Assembly (NCBI GenBank): GCA_031421635.1
Contig: JANOPA010000007.1
Location: forward strand, 11,864 to 75,863
From: JAPOKJ01 sp031421635
GTDB taxonomy: Bacteria > Pseudomonadota > Gammaproteobacteria > Burkholderiales > Burkholderiaceae_E
Length of the DNA stretch: 64,000 nucleotides
Direction: 5' to 3'
Shown here piece by piece: positions 44,241 through 53,074 of this stretch. The translations under genes were made by a program, and so were the position numbers. The notes below the pieces were generated by a model. That model searched no databases, was not told where the DNA came from, and saw only the letters and a program-made list of their open reading frames with translations. Each line of letters opens with the position of its first letter. Within the stretch, counting starts at the first letter, position 1.

Positions 44241-46229
44241 ATGACGTACTTGACCCTTTTGAAGAGAGTTGTTCAACTCTCAGTGGCCACACTATTTTCG
44301 GGCGGCTTACTAAGCGCTTGCGGTACGAGCTCAACCGACCCGGTCGTTGTTGCTGCGGATCTCAAGGGCACTGAGTTGGTGCTCTACAAAGGCCAGAATT
44401 ATCCCGCACTCAAGCAAGTCTTGAGCGGCTTACAGGCTTATACAAGCACGATTTCAGTCGTCCAAGGGGCCAGCGCAAAGTTTCATATTTCAGACGCGTC
44501 TGGGAGTGTGCTCAAGACCCGCAATGCCGCCGCCAGCGTTTATCGGATCGGATTGACGGAGGAGCTTGTCGCCTCAGCCACGGTTGCGACCAAAAAGCAA
44601 TCGGTTCCTGCCAATGCTTGGAAAGCGTGTTGCAACTGGCCCCTGAGCTGGCAATTACCGGTTGGAGCCCAGTGGAAAAGTGGTTTGTACCGTGCCGATT
44701 TCGCAATCGGAACGTCTCTGTCGAGTGTGTACTTTGTCGTGAAAAGTTCGACTCCTGGAGATCTATCCAAGAGCGTCCTTCAAATACCTTTTCATACCTC
44801 CCAGGCCTATAACAACTGGGGCGATAAAAGCCTCTATGAATTTAACTCCAGTAGCAGTGTAAAAGCGGATCGAGTCTCGATGTATCGGCCCGATAGAGCG
44901 ATGGACGGAGAGGTGTATCGCTGGATTCAACCCTTCATCCAATGGGCCGAAAAATCCAATATTGCCTTGGAGTACATCGCCAGTACTGACATGGATAAAG
45001 CCATTTCGCCGTTGGCCGCCTATCGGCTTTTTATTACGGTAGGCCATGATGAGTATTGGTCCGCAGCCATGCGAACCAACTACGATACGTTCATCGGTCG
45101 TGGTGCGAATGCGGCCATATTTTCCGGGAACACCATGTGGTGGAAAACGGATAATATCGCTGATAGCTTTGGCCGAAGTGGTGGCTTAATGGTCGCGACA
45201 AAGCTGCAAGGCTCGACGACCGGAAACTGGTACGAAAGCAACCCCGAGGGCAAGAGCATCGGTGCGAGCTTTTTGCGCGGTGGCTACGTTGACGAGGTTG
45301 CAAACCCCGCTGCGACGAACACTGGTTACAAAGTAGTCGATGCTAGCCATTGGGTATTTGCAGGCTCGGGACTTGCACAGGGTGCCAGCTTTGGCCATGA
45401 GCAGCGCATCTTGCGCTACGAAGTGGATGGTGTGGACTTTAAATACGACTCGCAAAACCTACCCCGTCCAACCACCGGCGATACGGTCAATGCGAACACA
45501 AGTATCTTAGGGCTCGTCGCTTTGGCCGGATGGAATGGCACTAGTAGTGCCTTGCGTCCGTCGACCGCAATTAATTTGAGCGGCGTGTCTGGAGCTTGGG
45601 CGGCGATGACGTTGTCGAAGCCAAATGGCTGGGTGTTCAATGGTGGCACCACCGACTGGGCTCGGGGCTTAGAGCCCTGCATCGCCTCTGGCAATACGGT
45701 TCCTATCTGCAAAATTACAAAGAATGTGATCGATGCTCTTAGTGGTACTGCGGCGCTACCGGCTCCCAGCCCGACTCCAACGCCAACGCCAACGCCTCAA
45801 CCGCTAGTGGATGCCGAGATTGGCAGTGTCCAAGCTTATTCGGCGACTAACTCCTTGGGTGGTCTGCGCTACCTCTTTAGTCTTGATGCCGCGATAGGCG
45901 GCGAATGGACCAAGATCGGAAATGCCTTCTATGGACTGACGGTGGCACGTACTGGCACATGGCCTGTGATTCGCTATTCCTATGTCCAGGCGGACGGTAA
46001 AAAGCGCTATGTTTTCTCTACAGACCCGAACCTCGGTGGTGGTTGGGCCAGTGAAGGCGCCGCGTTTCATGCCTTTTCGAGCGAACTTGCGGGCACAATT
46101 GCCGTATATGAACACTATCGAACTTTGTCAGACGGTTGGCATTTCACCTACGCTGCATCCACCACTCCGCCGAGCGGTTGGCTTCTGAGCGGTTATGCCT
46201 TCTCGGTGCCGGCTACGAATCTAAAGTAG
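44241..46229 (+). CDS. Large lipoprotein with dimethylformamidase-beta-like domain and C-terminal repeats
   Basis: A 662-residue protein. The signal sequence ends in a lipobox (LLSAC near residue 26). Residues of about 70-490 resemble the N,N-dimethylformamidase large-subunit-like domain (FHTSQAYNNWGDKSLY, ITVGHDEYWSAAMR, AAIFSGNTMWWK). A Pro/Thr linker (PSPTPTPTPTPQP) leads to a C-terminal region of about 130 residues with three related units, each with an aromatic-Gly-Ala-Phe turn (GNAFYGL, GAAFHAF, GYAFSVP), similar to DUF5648-type repeats. The ATG at 44241 is chosen because the signal peptide starts there; an upstream TTG is possible. Substrate unknown; probably surface-exposed. Confidence 0.75.
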   Translation: MTYLTLLKRVVQLSVATLFSGGLLSACGTSSTDPVVVAADLKGTELVLYKGQNYPALKQVLSGLQAYTSTISVVQGASAKFHISDASGSVLKTRNAAASVYRIGLTEELVASATVATKKQSVPANAWKACCNWPLSWQLPVGAQWKSGLYRADFAIGTSLSSVYFVVKSSTPGDLSKSVLQIPFHTSQAYNNWGDKSLYEFNSSSSVKADRVSMYRPDRAMDGEVYRWIQPFIQWAEKSNIALEYIASTDMDKAISPLAAYRLFITVGHDEYWSAAMRTNYDTFIGRGANAAIFSGNTMWWKTDNIADSFGRSGGLMVATKLQGSTTGNWYESNPEGKSIGASFLRGGYVDEVANPAATNTGYKVVDASHWVFAGSGLAQGASFGHEQRILRYEVDGVDFKYDSQNLPRPTTGDTVNANTSILGLVALAGWNGTSSALRPSTAINLSGVSGAWAAMTLSKPNGWVFNGGTTDWARGLEPCIASGNTVPICKITKNVIDALSGTAALPAPSPTPTPTPTPQPLVDAEIGSVQAYSATNSLGGLRYLFSLDAAIGGEWTKIGNAFYGLTVARTGTWPVIRYSYVQADGKKRYVFSTDPNLGGGWASEGAAFHAFSSELAGTIAVYEHYRTLSDGWHFTYAASTTPPSGWLLSGYAFSVPATNLK

Positions 46230-46251
46230 CGGAAGAGTGATTGAAGGAGAC

Positions 46252-47154
46252 TTATGAAATGGGTACCGAGCTAGGCCTTCGAGGTTCGATAAAGCGAATG
46301 GCGGCGTCTAAACCATTGTGGTTAATGCAATAAGTAGCTTGAGCTTGCACAATTGGCTTGGCCTGATAAGCAATCGAGAGACCCACTGCTGCCATCATCT
46401 TAAGGTCGTTTGAGCCGTCGCCACAAGCGATCGCTTGCTCGGGTGCACATCCTATTTGAGCGCAAAGCTCTAGGACGGTGCGTCGCTTAACGTCCGCATC
46501 CACAACTTCACCTAGCACTTCGCCACTGAGTTTTCCGTCGACGATCTCAAGCTGATTGGAGCGCACAAAGTCAAGCTTAAGTTCTTCCTTAAGGCGATTG
46601 GTAAAGTAGGTGAAGCCCCCAGACACCAACAAGATTTTGAGTCCCGCGGCCTGGCAAGCTTGAATCAGTGTGTCCGCGCCTGGACTAAGCTTGAGTCGCT
46701 GTTCATACACTTCAGCCAAGACGCTTTCGGGTAAGCCCGCCAGAAATTTGACCCGTCGTCTTAGGCTTTCAGCATAGTCCTTGATTTCTCCACGCATCGC
46801 CGCTTCTGTAATGGCGGCCACTTCCGCTTTTTTGCCACAAAAGTCAGCGATTTCGTCGAGGCATTCAATGGTGATGAGGGTGGAGTCCATGTCAAAAGCG
46901 ATCAGTTTGAAATCGCTGAGCTTGCGCGCCGAGGGGGCCAAACCCACGTCAACTTCTTTTTCGAGGGCTAGCGCTCGCACCTTTTCTGCGGTGATGTCTT
47001 CTTTCGCCTCGATACCCTGCCAACGCGCATAGTTGGTGCTGATGGCGCGTGGTGGTTCGCCGACCATGCCGTTGAACGGAGGCATGATGTCGTAGTTGAT
47101 ATTGGCATGCTGCAAGACCAAATCGATACCATTGGCAGGAGGGGCTTTAATCAT
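46252..47154 (-). CDS. serB: Phosphoserine phosphatase
   Basis: Last step of serine synthesis, cytosolic HAD-family enzyme. The 300 residues include an N-terminal regulatory region of about 85 residues and the HAD domain, with the nucleophile motif FDMDSTLITIECLDEIAD, VSGGFTYFTNRL, and the metal-binding GDGSNDLKMMAAVG. Its ATG overlaps the mfd stop (ATGA), so it is translated from the mfd transcript. Confidence 0.94.
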   Translation of the reverse strand: MIKAPPANGIDLVLQHANINYDIMPPFNGMVGEPPRAISTNYARWQGIEAKEDITAEKVRALALEKEVDVGLAPSARKLSDFKLIAFDMDSTLITIECLDEIADFCGKKAEVAAITEAAMRGEIKDYAESLRRRVKFLAGLPESVLAEVYEQRLKLSPGADTLIQACQAAGLKILLVSGGFTYFTNRLKEELKLDFVRSNQLEIVDGKLSGEVLGEVVDADVKRRTVLELCAQIGCAPEQAIACGDGSNDLKMMAAVGLSIAYQAKPIVQAQATYCINHNGLDAAIRFIEPRRPSSVPIS

Positions 47155-50100
47155 GAAAGAGCCTTGAATACTTCTCGAACTTTATTGACGCGCTGCGCGA
47201 GATCGCTCGCCGGAATGGTCAAGCGGAGTTTATCCGGGCCGGCCAGTTTGGCATCTTTGCGGGTTTGGATGAACTTGATGATCTTGGCCGGGTCAATCGG
47301 GGGCTGGGGGATGAATTGAATCAGAATGCTTTCTTCATTGGCGTCAATTTTAGCGATGCCCAGAGGCTTACCTAGAATACGAAGTCGATGGCTTTCGATG
47401 AGTGCACGGGCCTGGTCGGGTAGCTTGCCAAAACGATCCACAAGCTCTTCTTGCATGTATTCAAGCTCCTGCGCAGTGTCCGTGTTGGCCAGGCGTTTGT
47501 AAAGGCTCAAGCGCTCATTAACATCACCACAAAAGCTGTTGGGCAAAAGTGCAGGGATATGCAGGTTAATCTCAGTGGTGGAGGGCAGCGGTGCCGCGAG
47601 ATCAGGCTCTTTGCCCGCCTTCATGGCCTTCACTGCTTCACTCAACATTTCGCTATACATGGTGAAGCCGACCTCAATCATGTCACCCGACTGATTGTCA
47701 CCGAGCACTTCGCCCGCACCACGAATTTCAAGATCGTGCATCGAGAGATAAAAGCCCGAGCCGAGCTCTTCCATCATTTGAATGGCTTCCAGGCGCTTCT
47801 TGGCATCCTTGGTGATCGCCGACTCGTCGGGCGTCATGAGATAGGCATAGGCCTGGTGGTGGGAGCGACCCACGCGCCCACGGAGCTGATGCAACTGGGC
47901 CAGACCAAACTTGTCGGCGCGATGAATCACAATGGTGTTGGCCGTGGGCACATCAATACCGGTTTCGATAATGGTGGTACACAGCAGCACGTTATATTTT
48001 TGGGCGTGGAAATCTTTCATCACGCGTTCAAGATCGCGTTCAGGCATTTGCCCGTGGGCCACCACGATGCGCGCCTCTGGCATGAGCGTTTCCAGCGCTT
48101 GACGACGATTTTCGATGGTGTCGACTTCGTTGTGTAAAAAATAGGCCTGACCGCCCCGTTTCAATTCACGCAACAAAGCTTCCCGAATGCCTCCGGCATT
48201 TTCACGACGCACAAAGGTCTTGATGGCCAGGCGTTTTTGCGGGGCGGTGGCAATCACCGAGAAATCGCGAATGCCTTCCATGCTCATTGCCAAGGTGCGA
48301 GGAATTGGCGTCGCGGTCAAAGTGAGCACATCGACCTCAGCCCTGAGGTTCTTCAGTATTTCTTTTTGACGAACTCCAAAGCGATGCTCTTCATCAATAA
48401 TGACGAGACCCAGGCGATCAAACTTCACATCGTTCGAGAGCAATTTATGGGTGCCAATTACAATATCGATCTTGCCAGCATTCAGGCCCTCAATCGCGGC
48501 TTTCACCTCTTTGGCCGAGCGAAAGCGCGACAACTCGGCAAGCAGTACAGGCAGGTTTGAAAAGCGATCACTAAAGGTCTGAAAGTGCTGTTCTGCAAGC
48601 AAGGTGGTCGGGCAAAGAATGGCGACTTGTTTGCCATCGTTCACGGCCACCCAGGCAGCACGCAGGGCCACCTCGGTTTTGCCGAAGCCGACATCACCAC
48701 AAACCAGTCGGTCCATAGGTTTGCCCGAGGTCATGTCCTGCACCACGGCGTGGATTGCCGCGAGTTGGTCGGGTGTTTCCTCGAAGCCGAAACCTTCCGC
48801 GAACATCTCGTAATCGGCTGGAGAAAACTTGAAGGCATGGCCCTCGCGAAGGGCACGCCGTGCGTAAAGATTGAGGAGTTCGGCGGCTGTGTCGCGGGCC
48901 TGTATAGCCGCGCGACGTTTGGCTTTCTCCCAAGCCCCGGAACCAAGGGCGTGCAGGGGCGCATCATCCGGATTGGCACCGCTATAGCGGCCAATGACAT
49001 GCAGTTGTGCGACCGGCACATAGAGGGTGGCATCGCCCGCGTATTTGAGATGTAAAAATTCGGTGGTGCCTTCACCGAGATCCAAATTAACCAAGCCTTG
49101 ATAACGACCAATACCGTGCTGGGTATGGACCACGGGGTCACCGATTTTGAGTTCGGACAGGTCCTTAATAAGCGCATCGACATTGGTCTGTGCATCGCGC
49201 TTGCCGCGCCGATGGCGTCGGCCGCTACTTGCAAACAGCTCGGACTCGGTAATAAGGATGAGGTCTTCAGGATCGAGCAAGAACCCTAAGTGAAGCGGGG
49301 CGGCACTGAGGGCCACTTTTTTGCCCGAGCCGAGTTCTGCCTGAAAGCTGGACCAATCCGGCACTTGATCGAGCTTGAGCTTGTATTGCTCGAAAAGCTG
49401 CGAGATCGTCTCCATACGGCCGGCCGATTCAGCCAGAATAAGGACACTGCGACTGGTGCGCTCTAGCAGGCCGGTGAGGCGGGCAATCGGGTTTTCGGCT
49501 CGACGATCAATAGCGCAATCGGGCACCGAGAAGGCCAATGCCTCGAGGGCCTCCAGGGCCTGGATTGGCGCGTCGCTCGCGTTGCCTTGGCCCTTGTTCT
49601 CGTCCGCATTGCTACCTGCCTTAAGGCTGAAACGACCAAAATGCTTGGTATGGATAAAGAATTCATCACTTTCAATGAAAAGCTCTTTAGGAGTCAGCAA
49701 GGGCCGTTCGCCGTCGTGGCTTAAAAACTTGTAGCGTTGTGCAGTATCTTCGGTGAACTGCCTTGCGCTGGCCTCGACATTGCCGTGGGTGAGGAGGGTG
49801 GAGCCCTCGGGTAAATAATCGAAGAGCGTGGAACTGGTCTCATGAAACAAGGGCAGGTAGTACTCAATACCCGCCGAAGCAATACCCACACCAATATCTT
49901 TATACACGCCGCACTTGCTCGGATCGCCCTCGAAGCGTTCGCGCCATTTGTTTCTGAAAAACTGTCGCGCCGCTTCATCGAGCGGAAACTCTCGTCCAGG
50001 TAAAAGGCGGACTTCGTTTTGCGGGTAGAGGCTACGCTGGTTGTCCGGATCAAAGGTGCGAATCGATTCGATCTCATCACCGAATAAATCGAGCCTGAAG

Positions 50101-50738
50101 GGCAGGGCGGCGCCCATCGGGTAGAGATCGATCAAGCCACCGCGCACGCAGTACTCACCGGGGCGCACGACTTGGGAGACATGCTCGTAACCCGCCGTGG
50201 TCAGTTGTGATCGCAGCGCCGCTTCATTGAGCTTTTGGCCCTTCTTGAAGAAGAAGGTGCTGGAGGCGAGAAATGAAGGTGGGGCAAGCCGGTGCAAAGC
50301 CGTACTGGCCGGCAGCACCATTAAATCGAGTTGGCCTTGCATCAGGCTATAGAGGGTGGCCAGCCGCTCCGAGGTTAAATCCTGGTGCGGAGAAAACTGG
50401 TCGTAGGCTAAGGTTTCCCAGTCCGGGAAAAGTGCCAGACGGTGGCTGGGATTGAACCAGGCCACCTCGTCCAATAATCGCTGGGCATCGGTTGGGTTAG
50501 CGGTAACCACCACCATCGGCCCCGTGCGGCGCTCATCCAGGAGCAATTGAGAAATCATCCAGGCATCGCTGGAGCCGACTCCGCCAGGCAAACTCACATG
50601 GCGCGCGAGTCCAGGCCACTCGCGGGGCTTGAAGCTTTGGCGAGCGCGGGGGGAAGGTTTCACGGACTCACTGGCCACCGTGCTTTGTGTTGCACCGGCA
50701 GCAGCAGCGCCTTGATTTTTAGGCAATACGGCAGACAC
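47151..50738 (-). CDS. mfd: Transcription-repair coupling factor
   Basis: DNA translocase that removes stalled RNA polymerase and recruits UvrA. The 1195 residues include an N-terminal UvrB-like region (LLDERRTGPMVVVTANPTDA; VRPGEYCVRGGLIDLYPMG), the RNA-polymerase-interaction domain (IGDPVVHTQHGIGRYQGL), the helicase core with GDVGFGKTEVALRAAW and IIDEEHRFGVRQ, and a C-terminal UvrA-binding domain. The start lies only 16 bases from the divergent ispD start. The N-terminal 35 residues are Ala/Ser/Lys-rich and poorly conserved. Confidence 0.96.
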   Translation of the reverse strand: MSAVLPKNQGAAAAGATQSTVASESVKPSPRARQSFKPREWPGLARHVSLPGGVGSSDAWMISQLLLDERRTGPMVVVTANPTDAQRLLDEVAWFNPSHRLALFPDWETLAYDQFSPHQDLTSERLATLYSLMQGQLDLMVLPASTALHRLAPPSFLASSTFFFKKGQKLNEAALRSQLTTAGYEHVSQVVRPGEYCVRGGLIDLYPMGAALPFRLDLFGDEIESIRTFDPDNQRSLYPQNEVRLLPGREFPLDEAARQFFRNKWRERFEGDPSKCGVYKDIGVGIASAGIEYYLPLFHETSSTLFDYLPEGSTLLTHGNVEASARQFTEDTAQRYKFLSHDGERPLLTPKELFIESDEFFIHTKHFGRFSLKAGSNADENKGQGNASDAPIQALEALEALAFSVPDCAIDRRAENPIARLTGLLERTSRSVLILAESAGRMETISQLFEQYKLKLDQVPDWSSFQAELGSGKKVALSAAPLHLGFLLDPEDLILITESELFASSGRRHRRGKRDAQTNVDALIKDLSELKIGDPVVHTQHGIGRYQGLVNLDLGEGTTEFLHLKYAGDATLYVPVAQLHVIGRYSGANPDDAPLHALGSGAWEKAKRRAAIQARDTAAELLNLYARRALREGHAFKFSPADYEMFAEGFGFEETPDQLAAIHAVVQDMTSGKPMDRLVCGDVGFGKTEVALRAAWVAVNDGKQVAILCPTTLLAEQHFQTFSDRFSNLPVLLAELSRFRSAKEVKAAIEGLNAGKIDIVIGTHKLLSNDVKFDRLGLVIIDEEHRFGVRQKEILKNLRAEVDVLTLTATPIPRTLAMSMEGIRDFSVIATAPQKRLAIKTFVRRENAGGIREALLRELKRGGQAYFLHNEVDTIENRRQALETLMPEARIVVAHGQMPERDLERVMKDFHAQKYNVLLCTTIIETGIDVPTANTIVIHRADKFGLAQLHQLRGRVGRSHHQAYAYLMTPDESAITKDAKKRLEAIQMMEELGSGFYLSMHDLEIRGAGEVLGDNQSGDMIEVGFTMYSEMLSEAVKAMKAGKEPDLAAPLPSTTEINLHIPALLPNSFCGDVNERLSLYKRLANTDTAQELEYMQEELVDRFGKLPDQARALIESHRLRILGKPLGIAKIDANEESILIQFIPQPPIDPAKIIKFIQTRKDAKLAGPDKLRLTIPASDLAQRVNKVREVFKALS

Positions 50739-50754
50739 GGCTACAATTTTACTT

Positions 50755-51531
50755 GTGAAATCAAAAACGCCTCTTTCTGCTCATCCATCGGCTTCGTTTG
50801 AAGCGCTTCCCACCATTTACGCGGTGATCCCAGCGGGCGGGGTCGGTAGCCGCTTCGGTGCGGATCGGCCCAAACAATACTTGCCAGTTTTCAACCGGAA
50901 AACCATGCTGGAGATGAGTGCTTCGGCCTTGTTGGAGCGAGATTGGATCAGTAAGGTCGTGGTAGTGGTCGCTGCGGAAGATGGCTATCAGGAGGCGGTA
51001 TGTCGCAGCCTGAAAAGACGCTATGGCACCAGGATCGAGTTTTTGCTGGAAGGTGGTGCGACTCGTCGCGACACCGTTTTAAATGGCTTACAGCATGTGC
51101 TCAAAGGTGAGCGCAAGGCTGCGCGAGCCTGGGTGCTAGTACATGACGCCGCTCGCCCTGGCCTGGACTCCTTGAGTCTCGAACGTCTCAGGGGCGCGGT
51201 CTTGGGCGACCTCAAGAAAACGGGAGGCTTGTTAGCCATGCCCATGTCCGATACTGTCAAGCAAGTAGCCGGAGTGGGCCGGGCAAAAGAAGCGCGTAGC
51301 ATTCAAACTATAGATCGCCGCTTGCTCTGGGCGGCCCAAACGCCACAGATGTTCTCTTTGAAAAAACTATGCGCCGCCTTGCAGACTTTTAACGCCGTCA
51401 CCGATGAGGCCAGCGCCGTCGAGCAGGCGGGCGGTAAGCCACTCTTGGTGATGGGAAGCGCTCAGAATTTCAAGGTCACTACGTCGGACGATTTGTTGCT
51501 GATGCGGGCCCTCTTGAAGGCTAAGCGATAA
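50755..51531 (+). CDS. ispD: 2-C-methyl-D-erythritol 4-phosphate cytidylyltransferase
   Basis: Third step of the MEP isoprenoid pathway: attaches CMP to methylerythritol phosphate. The 258 residues have the nucleotidyltransferase motif VIPAGGVGSRFGADRPKQYL, the VLVHDAARPGL motif and a C-terminal KVTTSDDLLLM segment. The apparent start is GTG at 50755, and a later start near the conserved domain is possible. It is followed by ispF 42 bases downstream, the usual pair. Confidence 0.94.
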   Translation: MKSKTPLSAHPSASFEALPTIYAVIPAGGVGSRFGADRPKQYLPVFNRKTMLEMSASALLERDWISKVVVVVAAEDGYQEAVCRSLKRRYGTRIEFLLEGGATRRDTVLNGLQHVLKGERKAARAWVLVHDAARPGLDSLSLERLRGAVLGDLKKTGGLLAMPMSDTVKQVAGVGRAKEARSIQTIDRRLLWAAQTPQMFSLKKLCAALQTFNAVTDEASAVEQAGGKPLLVMGSAQNFKVTTSDDLLLMRALLKAKR

Positions 51532-51573
51532 TCGAGAGTGACTTTCCTCATCATTTCATAGTGGCCCGACCTT

Positions 51574-52089
51574 ATGAGCGATCCTTTCGCAACTCCTTCG
51601 ATTCTGCTGAGTTACCGGATTGGTCAAGGCTACGACGTGCATGCCCTCGTGCCCGGACGAAAGCTTATCATCGGGGGTGTCGAAATTGCCCATAGCCACG
51701 GCCTGCTCGGGCACTCCGATGCGGATGTCCTGATTCACGCCATCATCGATGCCGTTCTTGGCGCCGCTGGCTTGGGGGACATCGGCACTCATTTTCCGGA
51801 TACGGATGCGCAGTACAAGGGTGCCGATAGCGGAATTTTTTTGCAAGCGGCGATGGCCAGTGTGCGGCAAGCGGGCTATGAGCTTGGCAATGTGGATGCA
51901 ACCGTCATCGCGCAAGCTCCCAAGCTCGCGCCTTATCGAGCGGCGATTCAAGCGCGGCTTGCGGGGCTCATGGGGGTAGATTTGTCCCGGGTGAATGTCA
52001 AGGCCAAGACTAGCGAGAAACTAGGGTTTGTCGGACGGAGCGAAGGGATTGAGGCATTTGCTTCGACGTTGTTGATTCCCACGGCCTAA
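51574..52089 (+). CDS. ispF: 2-C-methyl-D-erythritol 2,4-cyclodiphosphate synthase
   Basis: Cyclises the CDP-methylerythritol phosphate intermediate in the MEP pathway. The 171 residues show RIGQGYDVHALVPGRKLIIG, the zinc-site HSDADVLIHAIIDAVLGAA and DIGTHFPDTDAQYKG, and the C-terminal VNVKAKTSEKLGFVGR. It is the last housekeeping gene before the mobile-element region: transposon debris begins within about 40 bases of its stop. Confidence 0.95.
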   Translation: MSDPFATPSILLSYRIGQGYDVHALVPGRKLIIGGVEIAHSHGLLGHSDADVLIHAIIDAVLGAAGLGDIGTHFPDTDAQYKGADSGIFLQAAMASVRQAGYELGNVDATVIAQAPKLAPYRAAIQARLAGLMGVDLSRVNVKAKTSEKLGFVGRSEGIEAFASTLLIPTA

Positions 52090-52124
52090 CCGCAAATACG
52101 TTCGGTGACGTCCACGGTGGGCGG

Positions 52125-52275
52125 CCTTGCTCCAACAAGCTTTCGCGCTCAGTGGTGGATAGAATCGAACGCCGAGGCAAGATCATGGCCCGCGTAAATA
52201 CAGGTCCGAGGTTTCGCGGCTGATCCCGAAACTGCGGGCCAGCGCACGCCAGTATTCTCGTTGCTCTGCCGACGC
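52125..52275 (-). pseudogene. Tn3-family remnant: end of a resolvase-like gene and start of tnpA
   Basis: On the minus strand an ATG at 52186 begins MILPRRSILSTTERESLLEQ, which resembles the start of Tn3-family transposases (PRRSILS..ERESLL). The similarity is lost after about 20 codons. Immediately upstream, in another frame, REYWRALARSFGISRETSDL ends with a TGA that overlaps this ATG; it looks like the C-terminal helix-turn-helix of a resolvase-type protein. The ATGA junction argues that this is a genuine tnpR-tnpA boundary left from a deleted transposon. No inverted repeats were recognised. Confidence 0.5.
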
Positions 52276-52301
52276 AACGGCCCATCGGCTGACGCTGTCA
52301 C

Positions 52302-52694
52302 TTTTTTTCATGCAACCTGCGAGGCTTTTGCCCGTCGTGCGGCGCTCGTCGAATGTCAGAGACTGCTGCCCACCTGGTGGATCACGTCATACCGAAGGTG
52401 CCGGTGCGGCAGTGGGTATTGTCGCTGCCGATTCCACTTCGCCCGCTTCTGGCGGCCCAGCCCGAGCTAATCACGCCGGTCTTGCAAGTGGTTCAGCGAG
52501 TGCTTTCTCGCTACTTTCTTGACCAAGCGGGAGTGAGGGCAGGCGAAGGTGATTGCGGCTCGGTGACTTTGATTCAGAGATTTAGTTCCGACACAACTTG
52601 CAAGCAAGTTAGTCTACTCTGCAACTTCGTTGTGGCTCGGCCGCCAACCTGAACATTCATTTGCATTGCCTAGTGTTGGACGGTGTTTACCGAC
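52302..52694 (+). pseudogene. IS91-family transposase, N-terminal remnant (copy A)
   Basis: The plus strand encodes the N-terminal part of a Y2/HUH transposase: zinc-finger segment GFCPSCGARRMSE, then VPVRQWVLSLPIPLRPLLAA and GSVTLIQRF. After a 50-bp insert (52584-52633) the frame resumes with GSAANLNIHLHCLVLDGVY, which contains the His-x-His (HUH) metal motif. Similarity stops abruptly at 52694. The upstream end is also incomplete. Because of the insert, direct reading shifts frame and ends at a TGA at 52650. This copy keeps the target sequence that the recombinase element at 60869-63455 occupies in copy B. Confidence 0.8.
52584..52633. repeat. 50-bp palindromic insert, copy A
   Basis: Fifty bases separate codon TTT (Phe of QRF) from codon GGC (Gly of GSAAN) in the IS91 transposase remnant. 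The insert contains the hairpin AACTTGCAAGCAAGTT and ends in AACTTCGTTGT. It differs from copy B at 3 positions and from copy C at 9 by direct alignment. It has no coding sense in the transposase frame, and 50 is not a multiple of three. Confidence 0.85.
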
Positions 52695-52929
52695 TACGAT
52701 TTTGTTGATCAGACATCGACTGCTTAGGCGATCTTTCGAAAAAAGGCCTTTTAAAAATACTACGCCCGGAACTTGCCCGCGAAAGCGGCGCTTTTCTAGT
52801 GATTCACGCAAAAACAGACAGAGAAGTGGAGCGCGCGATGAATATCATAAGGCGTGCGCCGTTCGCTTTTGTGCACCGATACCATGCTCCGGCAATCGAA
52901 GAGCTAAGCTAGCCAGACCAAATCATCCG

Positions 52930-53061
52930 GTGCAGCCCGAGTTACATCTGCGCCCAATTGAGCTCGCCAAGTATGGTTTCTTCGCTCATATCATGACGTC
53001 GGCGCAGCGGATCGGGTTAACCAAGATCGGCGTGATTAGCAGCGAGCCGTTCGCCAAATAA
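52930..53061 (+). pseudogene. ExbD C-terminal fragment
   Basis: The last 43 codons of this plus-strand frame (VQPELHLRP, then AHIMTSAQRIGLTKIGVI) resemble the C-terminal periplasmic domain of ExbD/TolR transport energisers. The transmembrane N-terminus is absent, and the upstream DNA from 52695 to 52929 shows nothing recognisable. It converges with the aldolase gene, with 13 bases between the stops. Its proximity to IS91 debris suggests that it was cut and moved by mobile DNA. Confidence 0.5.
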
Positions 53062-53074
53062 ATAGGCGAACCTC

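Noticed and set aside
47451..48137. A 228-codon plus-strand frame inside mfd
   Set aside because: Antisense to conserved helicase motifs. His-rich composition is the usual artefact of reading the opposite strand.
52584..52633. The 50-bp insert as an integron attC site
   Set aside because: It has a hairpin, but the ends do not fit the RYYYAAC/GTTRRRY rule, it is shorter than usual attC sites, and it lies inside transposase genes rather than between cassettes.
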